DNA of 64,000 bases, from contig SFDT01000002.1 of NCBI GenBank assembly GCA_004558115.1, forward strand, positions 12,581 through 76,580. Direction: 5' to 3'. Below are positions 1 through 8,323 of the stretch, piece after piece; the first letter of the stretch is position 1; each line of letters begins with the position of its first letter. The notes under the pieces are model-generated. The model made no database searches, had not been told where the DNA came from, and worked only from the letters and a program-made list of their open reading frames with translations. The stretch is from Clostridiales bacterium. Its GTDB lineage: Bacteria > Bacillota > Clostridia > Oscillospirales > Oscillospiraceae. The position numbers and the translations under genes were made by a program.

Positions 1-71
1 TGACAGAGATAGGGAATAGCGCCCAGCACGGCGAAAAGGTTGATGTAAGCCATGGTCCTCGCGTCTTTCAT
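1..71 (-). CDS. Partial hypothetical protein, N-terminal 23 residues
   Basis: The gene runs off the left edge. An ATG at 71 reading leftward is preceded by a good ribosome site (GGAGGC, about 6 bases upstream) and a promoter at 103-131. The visible residues begin MKDARTMAYINLFAVLGAIP, then YLC, which has a hydrophobic stretch from about residue 10 and could be a first membrane segment. Too little is visible to name a family. Confidence 0.6.
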   Translation of the reverse strand, partial: MKDARTMAYINLFAVLGAIPYLC

Positions 72-102
72 ACGGCTGCCTCCAGTTTGCATTTGATGAT
101 TC

Positions 103-131
103 AGTATACAGCGAAATGCCGGGAAGTGCAA
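103..131 (-). promoter_or_regulatory. Sigma-A type promoter for the left-edge gene
   Basis: On the minus strand TTGCAC (131-126) and TATACT (108-103) are 17 bases apart, about 30 bases ahead of the ATG at 71. The match is close to the housekeeping consensus. Confidence 0.55.
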
Positions 132-163
132 GCGGAGGCAGCCCTTTGGGCTGCCTCCGCTTG
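129..163. terminator. GC-rich hairpin downstream of the flavodoxin gene
   Basis: A 15-bp perfect inverted repeat (CAAGCGGAGGCAGCC and its complement, 5-base loop) lies just past the flavodoxin stop. There is no clear T-run on the minus strand; on the plus strand AAATTTTATT follows. It probably ends the flavodoxin transcript, but the missing T-tract keeps this tentative. Confidence 0.5.
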
Positions 164-169
164 GAAATT

Positions 170-616
170 TTATTCGGAGATGCTTTGATAGAACCGGACC
201 GCGCCGGCCAGGTCTTCCGGGTCGGGATGGCCCTTGGCTATGCCGCCCACCAGCCGGAAGGGGCCGAAGGTGTCAAAACCCAAGCAGCCGTATTCCCCCA
301 GGATCTCGGCGTTTTTGGCGCGGACGATCTTGGCGATGGCATCCGTGTAGCTCTGCTTTTTTGCCCCGCAGGTGTAAAGAAAGAACACCGGCTTTCCCTC
401 GGGCAGACATGTTTCCGCCAGATGCAGGACGCTTTTGTGGAACTTGGAATAGTAAATACCGGAGGCGAAGCCCACCCGCTCATAGCCGCGCAGATCGGCA
501 TCCGGGGCAGCTGCGGCGTCGATCAGGTCTATGCCGTCAAAGGCCTCCGCAAGGGCATCCACAAGCTGTTTCGTGTTGCCGTGATGTTTGGAATAATAGA
601 CGATGGCTGTTTTCAT
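170..616 (-). CDS. Flavodoxin-fold protein
   Basis: A 148-residue protein starting MKTAIVYYSKHHGNTKQL. The YYSKHHGNTK stretch is the FMN phosphate-binding loop typical of flavodoxins (usual pattern T/S-x-T-G-N-T), and the length matches a stand-alone flavodoxin domain. It probably carries electrons or reduces a small substrate in the cytoplasm with bound FMN. I chose the ATG at 616, 8 bases after AAGGAG, over an in-frame TTG at 622. It is divergent from an HxlR regulator, and a palindrome overlaps its -10 box, so redox- or electrophile-responsive repression is likely. The partner is unknown. Confidence 0.82.
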   Translation of the reverse strand: MKTAIVYYSKHHGNTKQLVDALAEAFDGIDLIDAAAAPDADLRGYERVGFASGIYYSKFHKSVLHLAETCLPEGKPVFFLYTCGAKKQSYTDAIAKIVRAKNAEILGEYGCLGFDTFGPFRLVGGIAKGHPDPEDLAGAVRFYQSISE

Positions 617-640
617 AAGCAAATCTCCTTGATTTGTGGC

Positions 641-678
641 AGTATAAAAATTATACTATACAAAAAGACGGCGGGCAA
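641..678 (-). promoter_or_regulatory. Flavodoxin promoter with overlapping HxlR-type operator
   Basis: On the minus strand TTGCCC (678-673) and TATAAT (655-650) are 17 bases apart. The -10 lies inside a perfect 17-bp palindrome, AGTATAA-AAA-TTATACT, at 641-657. Palindromes with TACT/AGTA arms are known for YodB/HypR members of the HxlR (DUF24) family, so the regulator at 728 probably binds here and blocks both divergent genes. Confidence 0.6.
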
Positions 679-727
679 GTACGCAGAAAGCGTATACCTG
701 GTATCGTCAACTGTACTGGAGGGGGCA

Positions 728-1090
728 ATGAGAAAGGACATGACGGCGGAGGAATACCTGCAACAGATACTTTCGGACGGTATGCGGGATGACTGCCCCG
801 TGGGGCGCACGCTGGAATTGCTGAGCGGCAAATGGCGGACCCGCATTATTTTTGAGCTTTGCAAAAAGCCTTCGTGGCGGTTTTGCGAGTTGAAAAAAGC
901 GGTCCCAAGGATCACCAACACCATGCTGACGACGGTGCTGCGGGACCTGGAGCGCCTGGGGATCGTGGGCAGGGAACAGTTCAATGAGATCCCGCCCCAT
1001 GTGGAATATGCGCTGACGGAGAAGGGCAGGGCGCTGCTCCCGGTATTTTTTGAGCTGGCAAAGTGGGGCGACGCCTACCTTGCGGAGTGA
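728..1090 (+). CDS. HxlR-family winged-helix regulator
   Basis: A 120-residue DNA-binding protein. It has the family pattern of an N-terminal Cys-Pro (C23-P24), then LLSGKWRTRIIFEL (about 31-44), a winged helix with the recognition region PRITNTMLTTVLRDLE, and a C-terminal EYALTEKGRALLPV. Members such as YodB and HypR sense quinones, aldehydes or disulfide stress through the N-terminal Cys, which is present here together with C45 and C53. I start it at ATG 728 behind GGAGGGGG; upstream in-frame codons overlap the divergent gene. It probably represses the flavodoxin gene from the palindrome at 641-657. Confidence 0.88.
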   Translation: MRKDMTAEEYLQQILSDGMRDDCPVGRTLELLSGKWRTRIIFELCKKPSWRFCELKKAVPRITNTMLTTVLRDLERLGIVGREQFNEIPPHVEYALTEKGRALLPVFFELAKWGDAYLAE

Positions 1091-1110
1091 CCGCGTTTTC
1101 TGTGAAACAG

Positions 1111-1139
1111 TGGACTTTCGGGCGGCGGCATGATACAAT
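1111..1139 (+). promoter_or_regulatory. Promoter for the metallophosphoesterase gene
   Basis: TGGACT (1111-1116), 17-base spacer, then TGA-TACAAT (1131-1139), an extended -10 form. It lies 35 bases ahead of the ATG at 1175. Confidence 0.5.
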
Positions 1140-1174
1140 AATACGACTATTTTCCAACGGAGCGGGAGGCGGAC

Positions 1175-2068
1175 ATGCGGTATACGGGACAGCGGAGACG
1201 GCGGCTGCGGCAGGCGAAGCGGGCCTGCCTGGGGCTTTTGGCCTGCTTTGCGCTGTGGTGCGCCTGGGGACTGTGGCAGTCCTATCACCATCCGGTGACA
1301 CGGGAGTGGACGGTGGACCTGCCCCAACTGGATGGCCCGGTGCGGCTGGCGGTGCTGTCCGACCTTCATGACATGGATCTTGGCGGAGACAACCGCCGTC
1401 TGGTGGAGCTGACGGCGGCGGAGAAGCCGGACCTGGTCCTGCTGGACGGGGATATGCTCAACAGCTATTCCCAGGACAGCGGCCGGGTGTGCTCGCTGGT
1501 GCGGCAGCTGGCGGATATTGCGCCGGTCTATTACGCCTGGGGCAACCACGAGCTGGAATACATGGAACGGGGGACTTCCCCGCTGGAGGCGGAGCTCACC
1601 GCCGCCGGTGCCGTGGTGCTGGACCGCTCCTTTGCGGACCTGACCGTGCATGGCCAGCGCCTTCGCCTGGGCGGACTGTACGATTACGCCTTCGCCTTGG
1701 ATGATTTCAACACCTGCGACCCTGCCCGCATGGACCCAGCGGTGTACGGTTTCCTGTCGGAGTTCCAGGAGACGGACCGGTGCCGCATCCTGCTGTCCCA
1801 TCGGCCGGACAGCTTTGTGTTTGGGGAGGCCTCCGCCACCTGGGGAGTGGAACTGGTCATCAGCGGCCACGACCACGGCGGCCAGGTGGTGCTGCCGTTT
1901 CTGGGCGGCGTCTTCGGCGGAGACCAGGGGCTGTTTCCGGAGTATATCCACGGCCTGTATGAAAAGGACGGCATCCGGCTGGCCATTACCAGCGGCCTTG
2001 GCACCCACTGGGAAAAGCTGCCCCGGATGTGGAACCCGCCGGAGATCATGATTTTAAATTTACGGTAA
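1175..2068 (+). CDS. Membrane-anchored calcineurin-like metallophosphoesterase
   Basis: A 297-residue protein with a basic N-terminus, one membrane helix (about 18-36), then a phosphoesterase domain. The dinuclear metal motifs are visible in order: SDLHD (about 62-66), DGDML (about 91), GNHE (about 123-126), LLSHRPD and SGHDHGGQ near the C-terminus. The layout matches YaeI/YkuE-type enzymes, which act on phosphoester headgroups such as UDP-sugar lipids at the outer membrane face; the actual substrate here is unknown. ATG 1175 is supported by GGGAGGC. The next gene starts 10 bases after the stop, so the two are probably cotranscribed. Confidence 0.85.
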   Translation: MRYTGQRRRRLRQAKRACLGLLACFALWCAWGLWQSYHHPVTREWTVDLPQLDGPVRLAVLSDLHDMDLGGDNRRLVELTAAEKPDLVLLDGDMLNSYSQDSGRVCSLVRQLADIAPVYYAWGNHELEYMERGTSPLEAELTAAGAVVLDRSFADLTVHGQRLRLGGLYDYAFALDDFNTCDPARMDPAVYGFLSEFQETDRCRILLSHRPDSFVFGEASATWGVELVISGHDHGGQVVLPFLGGVFGGDQGLFPEYIHGLYEKDGIRLAITSGLGTHWEKLPRMWNPPEIMILNLR

Positions 2069-2078
2069 AGGAAATGAG

Positions 2079-3317
2079 GTGAAAGCGCCTGTGGAACAGT
2101 ATGAACGACAGCTGCTGGAGGCTCTGCGGGCGTTTTTGCGAAGCGAACCGGCCCGGGTGCTGCTGACGGAGCAAGCGGACTGGGCGCGGCTGTGGGAGCT
2201 GGCGGCCCAGCAGAAGGTGCTGCCCATGGCGGCGGATGCCCTGGCGCCCGCGCTGCGGACAGGCGGCGGTGAAGCCAATCTGGCGGCGGTGCGAAAGACC
2301 GCCGTGCAGACCATGACGGTGCAGTTCCACCGCAGCGCCGTATTTCTGGAGCTGTACCGAAAGCTGCTGGAAAAAGGGACCCGCCCCCTTGTGGTGAAGG
2401 GAATTTTGTGCCGGGAGCTGTATCCGAAGCCGGACCTGCGGATCTCCGCGGATGAGGACCTGCTGGTGGCGGAGGAGGAGCTGCCCACGGTGCTGGCGGC
2501 GCTGCGGAAGGCCGGCATGACGGTGGAGGACCCGGACGCGGAGCAGGTGCTGGCCTGCCGGGACAGCCGGACAGGGCTGTATCTGGAGCTGCACCGGACG
2601 CTGTTTCCGGCGTCCTCGGAGGTGTACGGCGGGCTGAACCGCTTTTTTGACGATGCCTTTGCCAATGCTGCGGAAGTGCCGGTGGAAGGCGGGACGGTGT
2701 GGTCATTGTGCCCGGAGGCGCATTTGCTGTATCTCATCCTTCACAGCTTCAAGCACTTTCTCCACTCGGGCTTCGGCATCCGGCAGGTGTGCGACATCTG
2801 CCTGTTTACCGAAGCCTATGGCGCGGAGCTGGACTGGCACCGTCTGGCGGAGCGGCTGGCCCAGGCCCGGGCGGATGTGTTTGCCGCCAACCTGCTGGCC
2901 ATTGGCCGGGAATACCTGGGCTTTTCCCGGTATCCGGAGGAAGCGGAAGCCTGGATGGCCGGATTCGGAGACAAATTGGACTGCGGTGACCTGCTGGCAG
3001 ACCTGCTGGCCAGCGGTATTTACGGCAGCAGCTCTCTTTCCCGGCAGCACAGCAGTCTCATCACCCTTAACGCGGTGAAGGACGGCGCCGGCGGCAGGAG
3101 CGCCCACCGGGTGCTGCGGACGATGTTCCCGGCTCGGAAGGACCTGCTCAGGGCATATCCCTATCTGGAGCGGTATCCCTGGCTGCTGCCGGCGGCGTGG
3201 GTCCAGCGGCTTGGCCGCTATCAGAGCCAGAACGGAGGCGCGGAGTCTGCCAAGGAGAGCCTTTCCATCGGAACCCAGCGGGTGGAGCTGCTGAAAAAAT
3301 ACCAGGTGATCCGGTGA
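2079..3317 (+). CDS. Nucleotidyltransferase-like family protein (PF14907 type)
   Basis: A 412-residue protein with GTRPLVVKGILCRELY followed by PKPDLRISADEDLLV (about 100-130) and LYLELHRTLFP (about 167-177). The VKG, D-x-R and D-x-D arrangement followed by E-x-H is the pattern of the uncharacterised nucleotidyltransferase family PF14907, seen in RiPP and surface-polysaccharide clusters. No biochemical role is firm. It begins with GTG at 2079, six bases past AAAGGA; a nearby ATG is out of frame and stops at once. It may belong with the peptide-modification genes at 12-20 kb, but that link is inference. Confidence 0.72.
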   Translation: MKAPVEQYERQLLEALRAFLRSEPARVLLTEQADWARLWELAAQQKVLPMAADALAPALRTGGGEANLAAVRKTAVQTMTVQFHRSAVFLELYRKLLEKGTRPLVVKGILCRELYPKPDLRISADEDLLVAEEELPTVLAALRKAGMTVEDPDAEQVLACRDSRTGLYLELHRTLFPASSEVYGGLNRFFDDAFANAAEVPVEGGTVWSLCPEAHLLYLILHSFKHFLHSGFGIRQVCDICLFTEAYGAELDWHRLAERLAQARADVFAANLLAIGREYLGFSRYPEEAEAWMAGFGDKLDCGDLLADLLASGIYGSSSLSRQHSSLITLNAVKDGAGGRSAHRVLRTMFPARKDLLRAYPYLERYPWLLPAAWVQRLGRYQSQNGGAESAKESLSIGTQRVELLKKYQVIR

Positions 3318-3321
3318 AGGA

Positions 3322-3355
3322 AAAAACGGGAGGGACTGAGGTCCCTCCCGTTTTT
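3322..3355. terminator. Bidirectional intrinsic terminator
   Basis: A-rich, then ACGGGAGGGAC, 3-base loop, GTCCCTCCCGT and TTTT. It sits between the convergent nucleotidyltransferase and aminotransferase genes and has T-runs for both strands. Confidence 0.85.
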
Positions 3356-3367
3356 GAACGGTATGGT

Positions 3368-4555
3368 TCAGGATGCGGCGGCCAGCTGGGGATAGGCGGA
3401 GCGGACGTAGCGGTCTATGCGCCGCAGGGCCTCCCGCAGGTTTTCCTCCGAGTTGGCGAACACGATGCGCAGATATCCTTCCCCCATGGCGCCCAGCACG
3501 GAGCCGGGAATGACCACCACCCGGGCGTGCTCCAGCAGTTCCTCCGCAAAGGCCTGGGAGCTCTTGCCGAAGGCCTTGATGTTGGGGAAGGCGTAAAAGC
3601 CGCCGGCGGTCCGGCCGCAGCGGAAGCCGGGAATTTGATTCAGACCGTCCACCAGGATGTCCCGGCGGCGGGCATACGCCCGCACCATGGCGTCCACGCT
3701 GCGCTTTTGGCGGAAGGCCTCGGCGGCGGCCACCTGCACAAACGTGGGGATGCAGGACACCACGCCCTCCTGAAGCTGGGCCAGCTTCGTGATATAGGCC
3801 GGGTCGGACATGACCGCGTAGCCCACCCGCCAGCCGGTCATGGCGTAGGTCTTGGAAAAGCTGTTGAGGAGGATGACCCGGTCCCGTACCTCCGGCACCT
3901 GGGCCATGCTGAAATGCTCCGCGCCGTCAAAGACCAGGGCGTCGTAGGGCTCGTCGGAAAAGACCCACAGGTCATGACGCCGCACCACTTGGGCGATGGA
4001 GAGGATGTCCTCCCGGCTCAAGACGGCGCCGGTGGGATTGGCGGGGGAGTTGAGAACGATGCCCCGGGTTTTTGGCGTGATGGCCTTTTCAATGTCGCTG
4101 GCCTGGATGCGAAAGCCGTTTTCCTCGTAGGTAGGCACCGGAACGGCCCTGGCTCCCACCAGGATGGCCTGTCCGTAGTAGTTGGAAAAGCAGGGATCCG
4201 GTACTAATATCTCGTCGCCGGGATTCAGCAGAGCCATGAACGTCAGCGTCATGCCCTCCAGGGCACCGGCGGTGATGATGACATGGTCCCGGGTGTAGCC
4301 CGGCCAGAAGGCCTGGCAGCGGCGGGCCACGGCATCCCGCAGGCCGGGCATTCCGGCGTTGGGACTGTAATGGGTGTAGCCCTCGTCCAGGGCCCGCTTG
4401 GCGGCCTCCCGGATATAGACGGGAGTGTCAAAATCCGGCTCTCCCAGGGTGAGGTTGATGGTGTCTTGATATTGGGCGGCCAGAGCGGCCATTTTGCGGA
4501 TGCCGGAGGCTGGGTATGCCTGGGCACGCTGGGAGAGCAGCAGAGATCCTTTCAT
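3368..4555 (-). CDS. PLP-dependent class I/II aminotransferase
   Basis: A 395-residue fold-type I aminotransferase. Visible marks are SGIRKMAALA near the start, the substrate-side NLTLGEPDFDTP, NSPANPTGAV, FSDEPYDAL (the Asp that pairs with the PLP ring nitrogen) and SFSKTYAMTGWRVGY with the Schiff-base Lys. This places it in the aspartate/aromatic aminotransferase group (AspC/PatA-like); the exact amino acid cannot be told. I chose ATG 4555 rather than an upstream extension that lacks family residues; the ribosome site is weak (GAGG, 10 bases off). It ends at the terminator shared with the gene on the other strand. Confidence 0.85.
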   Translation of the reverse strand: MKGSLLLSQRAQAYPASGIRKMAALAAQYQDTINLTLGEPDFDTPVYIREAAKRALDEGYTHYSPNAGMPGLRDAVARRCQAFWPGYTRDHVIITAGALEGMTLTFMALLNPGDEILVPDPCFSNYYGQAILVGARAVPVPTYEENGFRIQASDIEKAITPKTRGIVLNSPANPTGAVLSREDILSIAQVVRRHDLWVFSDEPYDALVFDGAEHFSMAQVPEVRDRVILLNSFSKTYAMTGWRVGYAVMSDPAYITKLAQLQEGVVSCIPTFVQVAAAEAFRQKRSVDAMVRAYARRRDILVDGLNQIPGFRCGRTAGGFYAFPNIKAFGKSSQAFAEELLEHARVVVIPGSVLGAMGEGYLRIVFANSEENLREALRRIDRYVRSAYPQLAAAS

Positions 4556-4576
4556 GTCAAAAACGCCTCGCTTTGA

Positions 4577-4656
4577 CCATGTGCTGCGGCACATGGTATA
4601 TGGTATTATGTAATAATAAAAGCAAGGGCGCTTTCCCAGCGGGAAAGCGCCCTTGC
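4577..4656. repeat. Two hairpins in the 373-base gap before the polysaccharide operon
   Basis: The gap 4556-4928 has no gene. It holds a small inverted repeat at 4577-4596 (CCATGTGC/GCACATGG) and a perfect 17-bp one at 4621-4656 (AGCAAGGGCGCTTTCCC and complement). The larger hairpin is followed by TTTTATTATT on the minus strand, so it may be an attenuator in the aminotransferase leader or an insulator between divergent units. The span 4680-4850 shows nothing else recognisable. Confidence 0.55.
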
Positions 4657-4850
4657 TCTCGTTTCTGCTTTTTCAGTTTAACGGACTGGCGGGAAAAAGT
4701 CAATGGGAAGAACTTCCACAATGGGCGGCGGAAGGACCGTCCCCGTCCGGCATTTCGCCGGAACCGCCGGATACGGTGGAGCGAAGAAGAACCACTAAAA
4801 GAATAGTTACAAAAATATGATAATTTTGCGTTAACATTTAACATATATAT

Positions 4851-4879
4851 TTGACTTTGCCGGATGGCAGGGATATAAT
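4851..4879 (+). promoter_or_regulatory. Strong sigma-A promoter of the surface-polymer operon
   Basis: TTGACT (4851-4856), a 17-base spacer and a perfect TATAAT (4874-4879), preceded by an A/T-rich stretch that could act as an UP element. Transcription would start near 4886, about 43 bases ahead of the first gene of the operon. Confidence 0.8.
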
Positions 4880-4928
4880 GAAGCAGATACTGGCGTAATA
4901 GAACTTTTTCTGGAAGGGAAGAAAGCGC

Positions 4929-6842
4929 GTGTCATTGTCACGATTTCGTGGGCAGATCATCCTGGCGGCGGATGTTTGCCTGATCTTCATGTTCAATTTT
5001 CTCCTGTTTCTTCCGGCGCTGCTGCGTGATGACATCCGTTTCACCAACCTGATGCTCCACATCGGCCTTTTGACGGTCTGTGTCCTGGTGTTTCAGCTGG
5101 TGTTCCGGACGTACAACACCCTTTGGCGCTACGCGGAGAGCCGGGAGTATTTCGTGCTGCTCATGGGCATGAGCCTCGGCTTTCTGCTGTACAGCGGCGT
5201 GAACCTGCTGCTGGACACCAATCTGATCTGGATCACCCAGGCCCTGACAGGCACCTCCCTGGCGCTGCTGGCCATGCTGGTGATGCGGTTCGTGTACCGT
5301 ACATACCGGACGAAGATCACCGGCCGTTCCGCGGAGGGCCGTAGCCACGTGGCCATCATCGGCGCCGGCGCTGTGGGCGTGTCGCTGCTGGGAGAACTGG
5401 TGAACAATCCCCAGGGGCGCTATATCCCCTATTGCCTGGTGGACGATGCGTTGGATAAAGTGGGCAAGCGGGTGCTGGGCGTTCCCGTTCTGGGTCCTAT
5501 CAACAATCTCCAGGAGCTGCTGCAAAACACGCCGGTGACGGAGATCATACTGGCCATTTCCAACCTGTCTTCCCGGCGGCAGACGGAGATCCTGCGGCTG
5601 TGCGCCGCCACCAACTGCCGCCTCCATATCCTGGCGGACCCCATGTCCCAGCTGAAGCGGGAAAAGACCTCCCTGGCGGCCAGCGTCCGGGAAGTGCAGA
5701 TCGAAGACCTGCTGGGCCGGCAGACCATCCAGCTGGACAACTGCCGCATTGCGAAGTTTATCCGCGGCAAGACCGTGCTGGTCACAGGCGGCGGCGGTTC
5801 CATCGGTTCGGAGCTGTGCCGCCAGGTGGCGGGCTATGGACCCAAGCGGCTGGTGATCCTGGATATCGCGGAAAATACCACGTATAGCCTGCAAAACGAT
5901 CTGATCCACCTCCACGGCACGGATTTTCCCATGTCGGTGGAGATCGCCTCTGTCCGGGACCGGAAAAAGATCGACCGCATCTTTGAAAAGTACCGGCCGG
6001 ACCTGGTGTTCCACGCGGCGGCTCACAAGCATGTGCCCCTCATGGAGAACTGCCCGGAGGAAGCGATCAAAAACAATATCTTCGGTACTTACAATACTGC
6101 CTCCGCCGCGAAAAAATACGGAGCGGAGAAGTTTGTCCTGATCTCCACGGACAAGGCGGTGAACCCCACCAACATCATGGGCACCACCAAGTTCCTGTGT
6201 GAGCAGGTGCTCCAGGGCCTGCGGGCTGGCAGCCGCACGGAATTCGCGGCGGTGCGCTTCGGCAATGTGCTGGGGTCCGACGGCTCCGTCATCCCCCTGT
6301 TTAAAAAGCAGATCGCCTACGGCGGTCCCGTCACCATTACGGACAAGCGGATCATCCGCTATTTCATGACCATTCCGGAGGCGGTCCAGCTGGTGCTGGA
6401 GGCCGGCTCCTTTGCCCGCAGCGGAGAGGTCTATGTGCTGGACATGGGGGAGCCCGTCCACATTCTGGACCTGGCGGAAAAGCTCATCCGCCTGTCCGGC
6501 TACACGCCCTACGTGGATATCCAAATCGAGGAGGTGGGCCTGCGGCCCGGTGAGAAGCTCTATGAGGAGCTGCTGACCCAGAGCGCGGACCTGCGCAGAA
6601 CGGAAAACGAAAAGATTTTCGTGGAGGAAAAGCCCGCCATCGAAGAAAGTGACCTGAAAGGCTGGCTGGAGGAGCTGGCCGCCGTCGTGGAAAGCGGAAG
6701 CCGCCAGCAGATCTTCCAGCTGCTCCGCGAGCTGGTGCCAACCTTCCGCAGTCCGGAGGATGTGAACCGGGAGGCCATCCGTGCCGTCCGGGAGGGGCAG
6801 GCAGCCCACCTGGAGGACCTGGCCCTGGTGCAGAATGTATAA
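4929..6842 (+). CDS. Membrane NDP-sugar 4,6-dehydratase (PglF/CapD/EpsC type)
   Basis: A 637-residue protein: four membrane helices (about 10-110), a first Rossmann domain beginning HVAIIGAGAVG (about 140), then an SDR dehydratase domain with LVTGGGGSIGSELC (about 284) and STDKAVNPTNIMGTTK. In the last motif Met replaces the usual SDR Tyr, giving the S-M-K triad known for WbpM/PglF/FlaA1 long-form dehydratases. The expected reaction is UDP-GlcNAc to the 4-keto-6-deoxy sugar at the inner membrane face, the first step to sugars such as bacillosamine or QuiNAc. It starts with GTG 4929 and heads the operon, but no aminotransferase, acetyltransferase or glycosyltransferase follows. Confidence 0.9.
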   Translation: MSLSRFRGQIILAADVCLIFMFNFLLFLPALLRDDIRFTNLMLHIGLLTVCVLVFQLVFRTYNTLWRYAESREYFVLLMGMSLGFLLYSGVNLLLDTNLIWITQALTGTSLALLAMLVMRFVYRTYRTKITGRSAEGRSHVAIIGAGAVGVSLLGELVNNPQGRYIPYCLVDDALDKVGKRVLGVPVLGPINNLQELLQNTPVTEIILAISNLSSRRQTEILRLCAATNCRLHILADPMSQLKREKTSLAASVREVQIEDLLGRQTIQLDNCRIAKFIRGKTVLVTGGGGSIGSELCRQVAGYGPKRLVILDIAENTTYSLQNDLIHLHGTDFPMSVEIASVRDRKKIDRIFEKYRPDLVFHAAAHKHVPLMENCPEEAIKNNIFGTYNTASAAKKYGAEKFVLISTDKAVNPTNIMGTTKFLCEQVLQGLRAGSRTEFAAVRFGNVLGSDGSVIPLFKKQIAYGGPVTITDKRIIRYFMTIPEAVQLVLEAGSFARSGEVYVLDMGEPVHILDLAEKLIRLSGYTPYVDIQIEEVGLRPGEKLYEELLTQSADLRRTENEKIFVEEKPAIEESDLKGWLEELAAVVESGSRQQIFQLLRELVPTFRSPEDVNREAIRAVREGQAAHLEDLALVQNV

Positions 6843-6858
6843 AAGCGAGGATTGAGCA

Positions 6859-7545
6859 ATGAAAAAAGGTGTGAAGATCGCACTTGGCATCGTAGGCGTC
6901 CTGGTGGTGGGCGGCGCGGCCCTGGCGGCATGGCAGTGGAACAACCTCAATGCCCTGCGCTACGGCCTGACCCTGGATAGGGACACCATTGACCAGAAGC
7001 TCCAGGATAATGAGCAGGCCCTGAACGACGCCATGGCGGAGTACAATATCCAGGGCTACGCCTTCTCCCAGGAGGAGGTCGCCCAGCTGGCGGACGGGAC
7101 GCTTTCGACAGAGGAGGCGGCCAAGAAGCTGCTGGAGGGACAGACGCCCCAGGCGGCATCGCCGGAGGGAGCGTCCGGTCAGCAGGCAGGTGCGCCTCAG
7201 TCCGAGACAGATCAGGCCATTCAGGAGCAGATCGCCACCATGTACGTGCTGCGGAGCACCTATTTGGGCAAGCTGGAGGCTATCGCCCAGTCCGCCATTG
7301 ACGAGTATACCGCCGGCGACCATACGGAGGAGAACCGCAAACAGGTGGTCTACGACAAGCTGGACCAGCTGACGGCGCTGGAAAAGGAGTGCGACGCCCA
7401 GGTGGCCCAGGTGGTGTCCCGCCTGCGGGAGCTTTTGAAGGAAGCCGGACGGGATGACTCCCTGGCCAAGCAGGTGGAGGAGACGTACCAGAACGAAAAG
7501 AGCCTGAAAAAAGCGGCCTATCTGGAGGAATTCCAGAACGGCTGA
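6859..7545 (+). CDS. Hypothetical single-pass coiled-coil protein
   Basis: A 228-residue protein with MKKGVKIALGIVGVLVVGG at the start, a membrane anchor or signal anchor (about 6-24), and an otherwise hydrophilic, helical, Gln/Glu-rich body with a short Pro/Ala/Gly/Gln linker (about 95-112). The body looks extracytoplasmic and coiled-coil. I do not recognise a family. It lies 16 bases after the dehydratase and 16 before the phosphatase, so it is part of the operon and may scaffold the kinase/phosphatase machinery; that role is inference. Confidence 0.7.
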   Translation: MKKGVKIALGIVGVLVVGGAALAAWQWNNLNALRYGLTLDRDTIDQKLQDNEQALNDAMAEYNIQGYAFSQEEVAQLADGTLSTEEAAKKLLEGQTPQAASPEGASGQQAGAPQSETDQAIQEQIATMYVLRSTYLGKLEAIAQSAIDEYTAGDHTEENRKQVVYDKLDQLTALEKECDAQVAQVVSRLRELLKEAGRDDSLAKQVEETYQNEKSLKKAAYLEEFQNG

Positions 7546-7561
7546 CAGGGCGGAGGACAGC

Positions 7562-8305
7562 ATGATCGACCTGCACTGCCATATCCTGCCGGGGGTGGAT
7601 GACGGCGCCGCCTCCGAGGAGGAGAGCTGCATGATGGCCCGTATGGCGGCGGAAAGCGGCGTCACGGCCTTGGCCGCCACGCCCCACTGCGGCGTGCCCG
7701 GGCAGTCTGAAAATTTTGCGGATGAACGCCTGATGGACAGATTTTCTGCCCTGGAGCGGCTGCTGGAGCGGGAGCATGTCCCTCTGTGGCTGTACACGGG
7801 CATGGAGGTGTTCGTGACGGAGCAGACGCCCCGCTATCTGCGGGAGGGACGGCTTTTGACCCTGGGGGGCAGCCGGTATTTGCTGGTGGAGTTTGGGTTC
7901 GATGAGGAGCCGGACTTCGCGGAGCGGATGCTGGGAGAGCTGCTGGAGGCCGGCGTGGTGCCGGTGGTGGCCCATCCGGAGCGGTACCATTTTGTCCAGC
8001 CGCGGCCGGAGTGCCTGCTGCGGTGGGCGGAAATGGGCTGCGCCCTGCAAGTGAACAAGGGGAGCCTTCTGGGCCGGTTTGGCCGGCGGGCGGCCCAGGC
8101 GGCCCGCTGGTGCCTGGGGGAGGGCTGCGTCCACCTGCTGGGCAGCGATGCCCACAGCCCCTGGCGCAGGACCCCCCGCATGGAGGAGGCCTGGACGTAT
8201 ACAGCGGACTTTGATTCGCCGGAGATCGCGGATTTTTTGCTGCGGGACAACCCGCGCCGCATCCTGGAGGACCAGCCCATCCGGCCGGTCCTGGCGGAAT
8301 TTTGA
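7562..8305 (+). CDS. PHP-type tyrosine-protein phosphatase (CpsB/YwqE)
   Basis: A 247-residue PHP-domain protein beginning MIDLHCHILPGVDDGA, the metal-binding HCH plus DDG signature of CpsB/YwqE. Further metal ligands are visible in ATPHC (about 40), VAHPERY (about 139) and LGSDAHSP (about 194). The family uses a metal cluster to remove phosphate from the C-terminal tyrosines of BY-kinases, and two such kinases follow in this operon. ATG 7562 follows GGCGGAGGAC. Length matches CpsB (about 240-255). Confidence 0.9.
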   Translation: MIDLHCHILPGVDDGAASEEESCMMARMAAESGVTALAATPHCGVPGQSENFADERLMDRFSALERLLEREHVPLWLYTGMEVFVTEQTPRYLREGRLLTLGGSRYLLVEFGFDEEPDFAERMLGELLEAGVVPVVAHPERYHFVQPRPECLLRWAEMGCALQVNKGSLLGRFGRRAAQAARWCLGEGCVHLLGSDAHSPWRRTPRMEEAWTYTADFDSPEIADFLLRDNPRRILEDQPIRPVLAEF

Positions 8306-8323
8306 ACATCCCGAGGAGAACTT

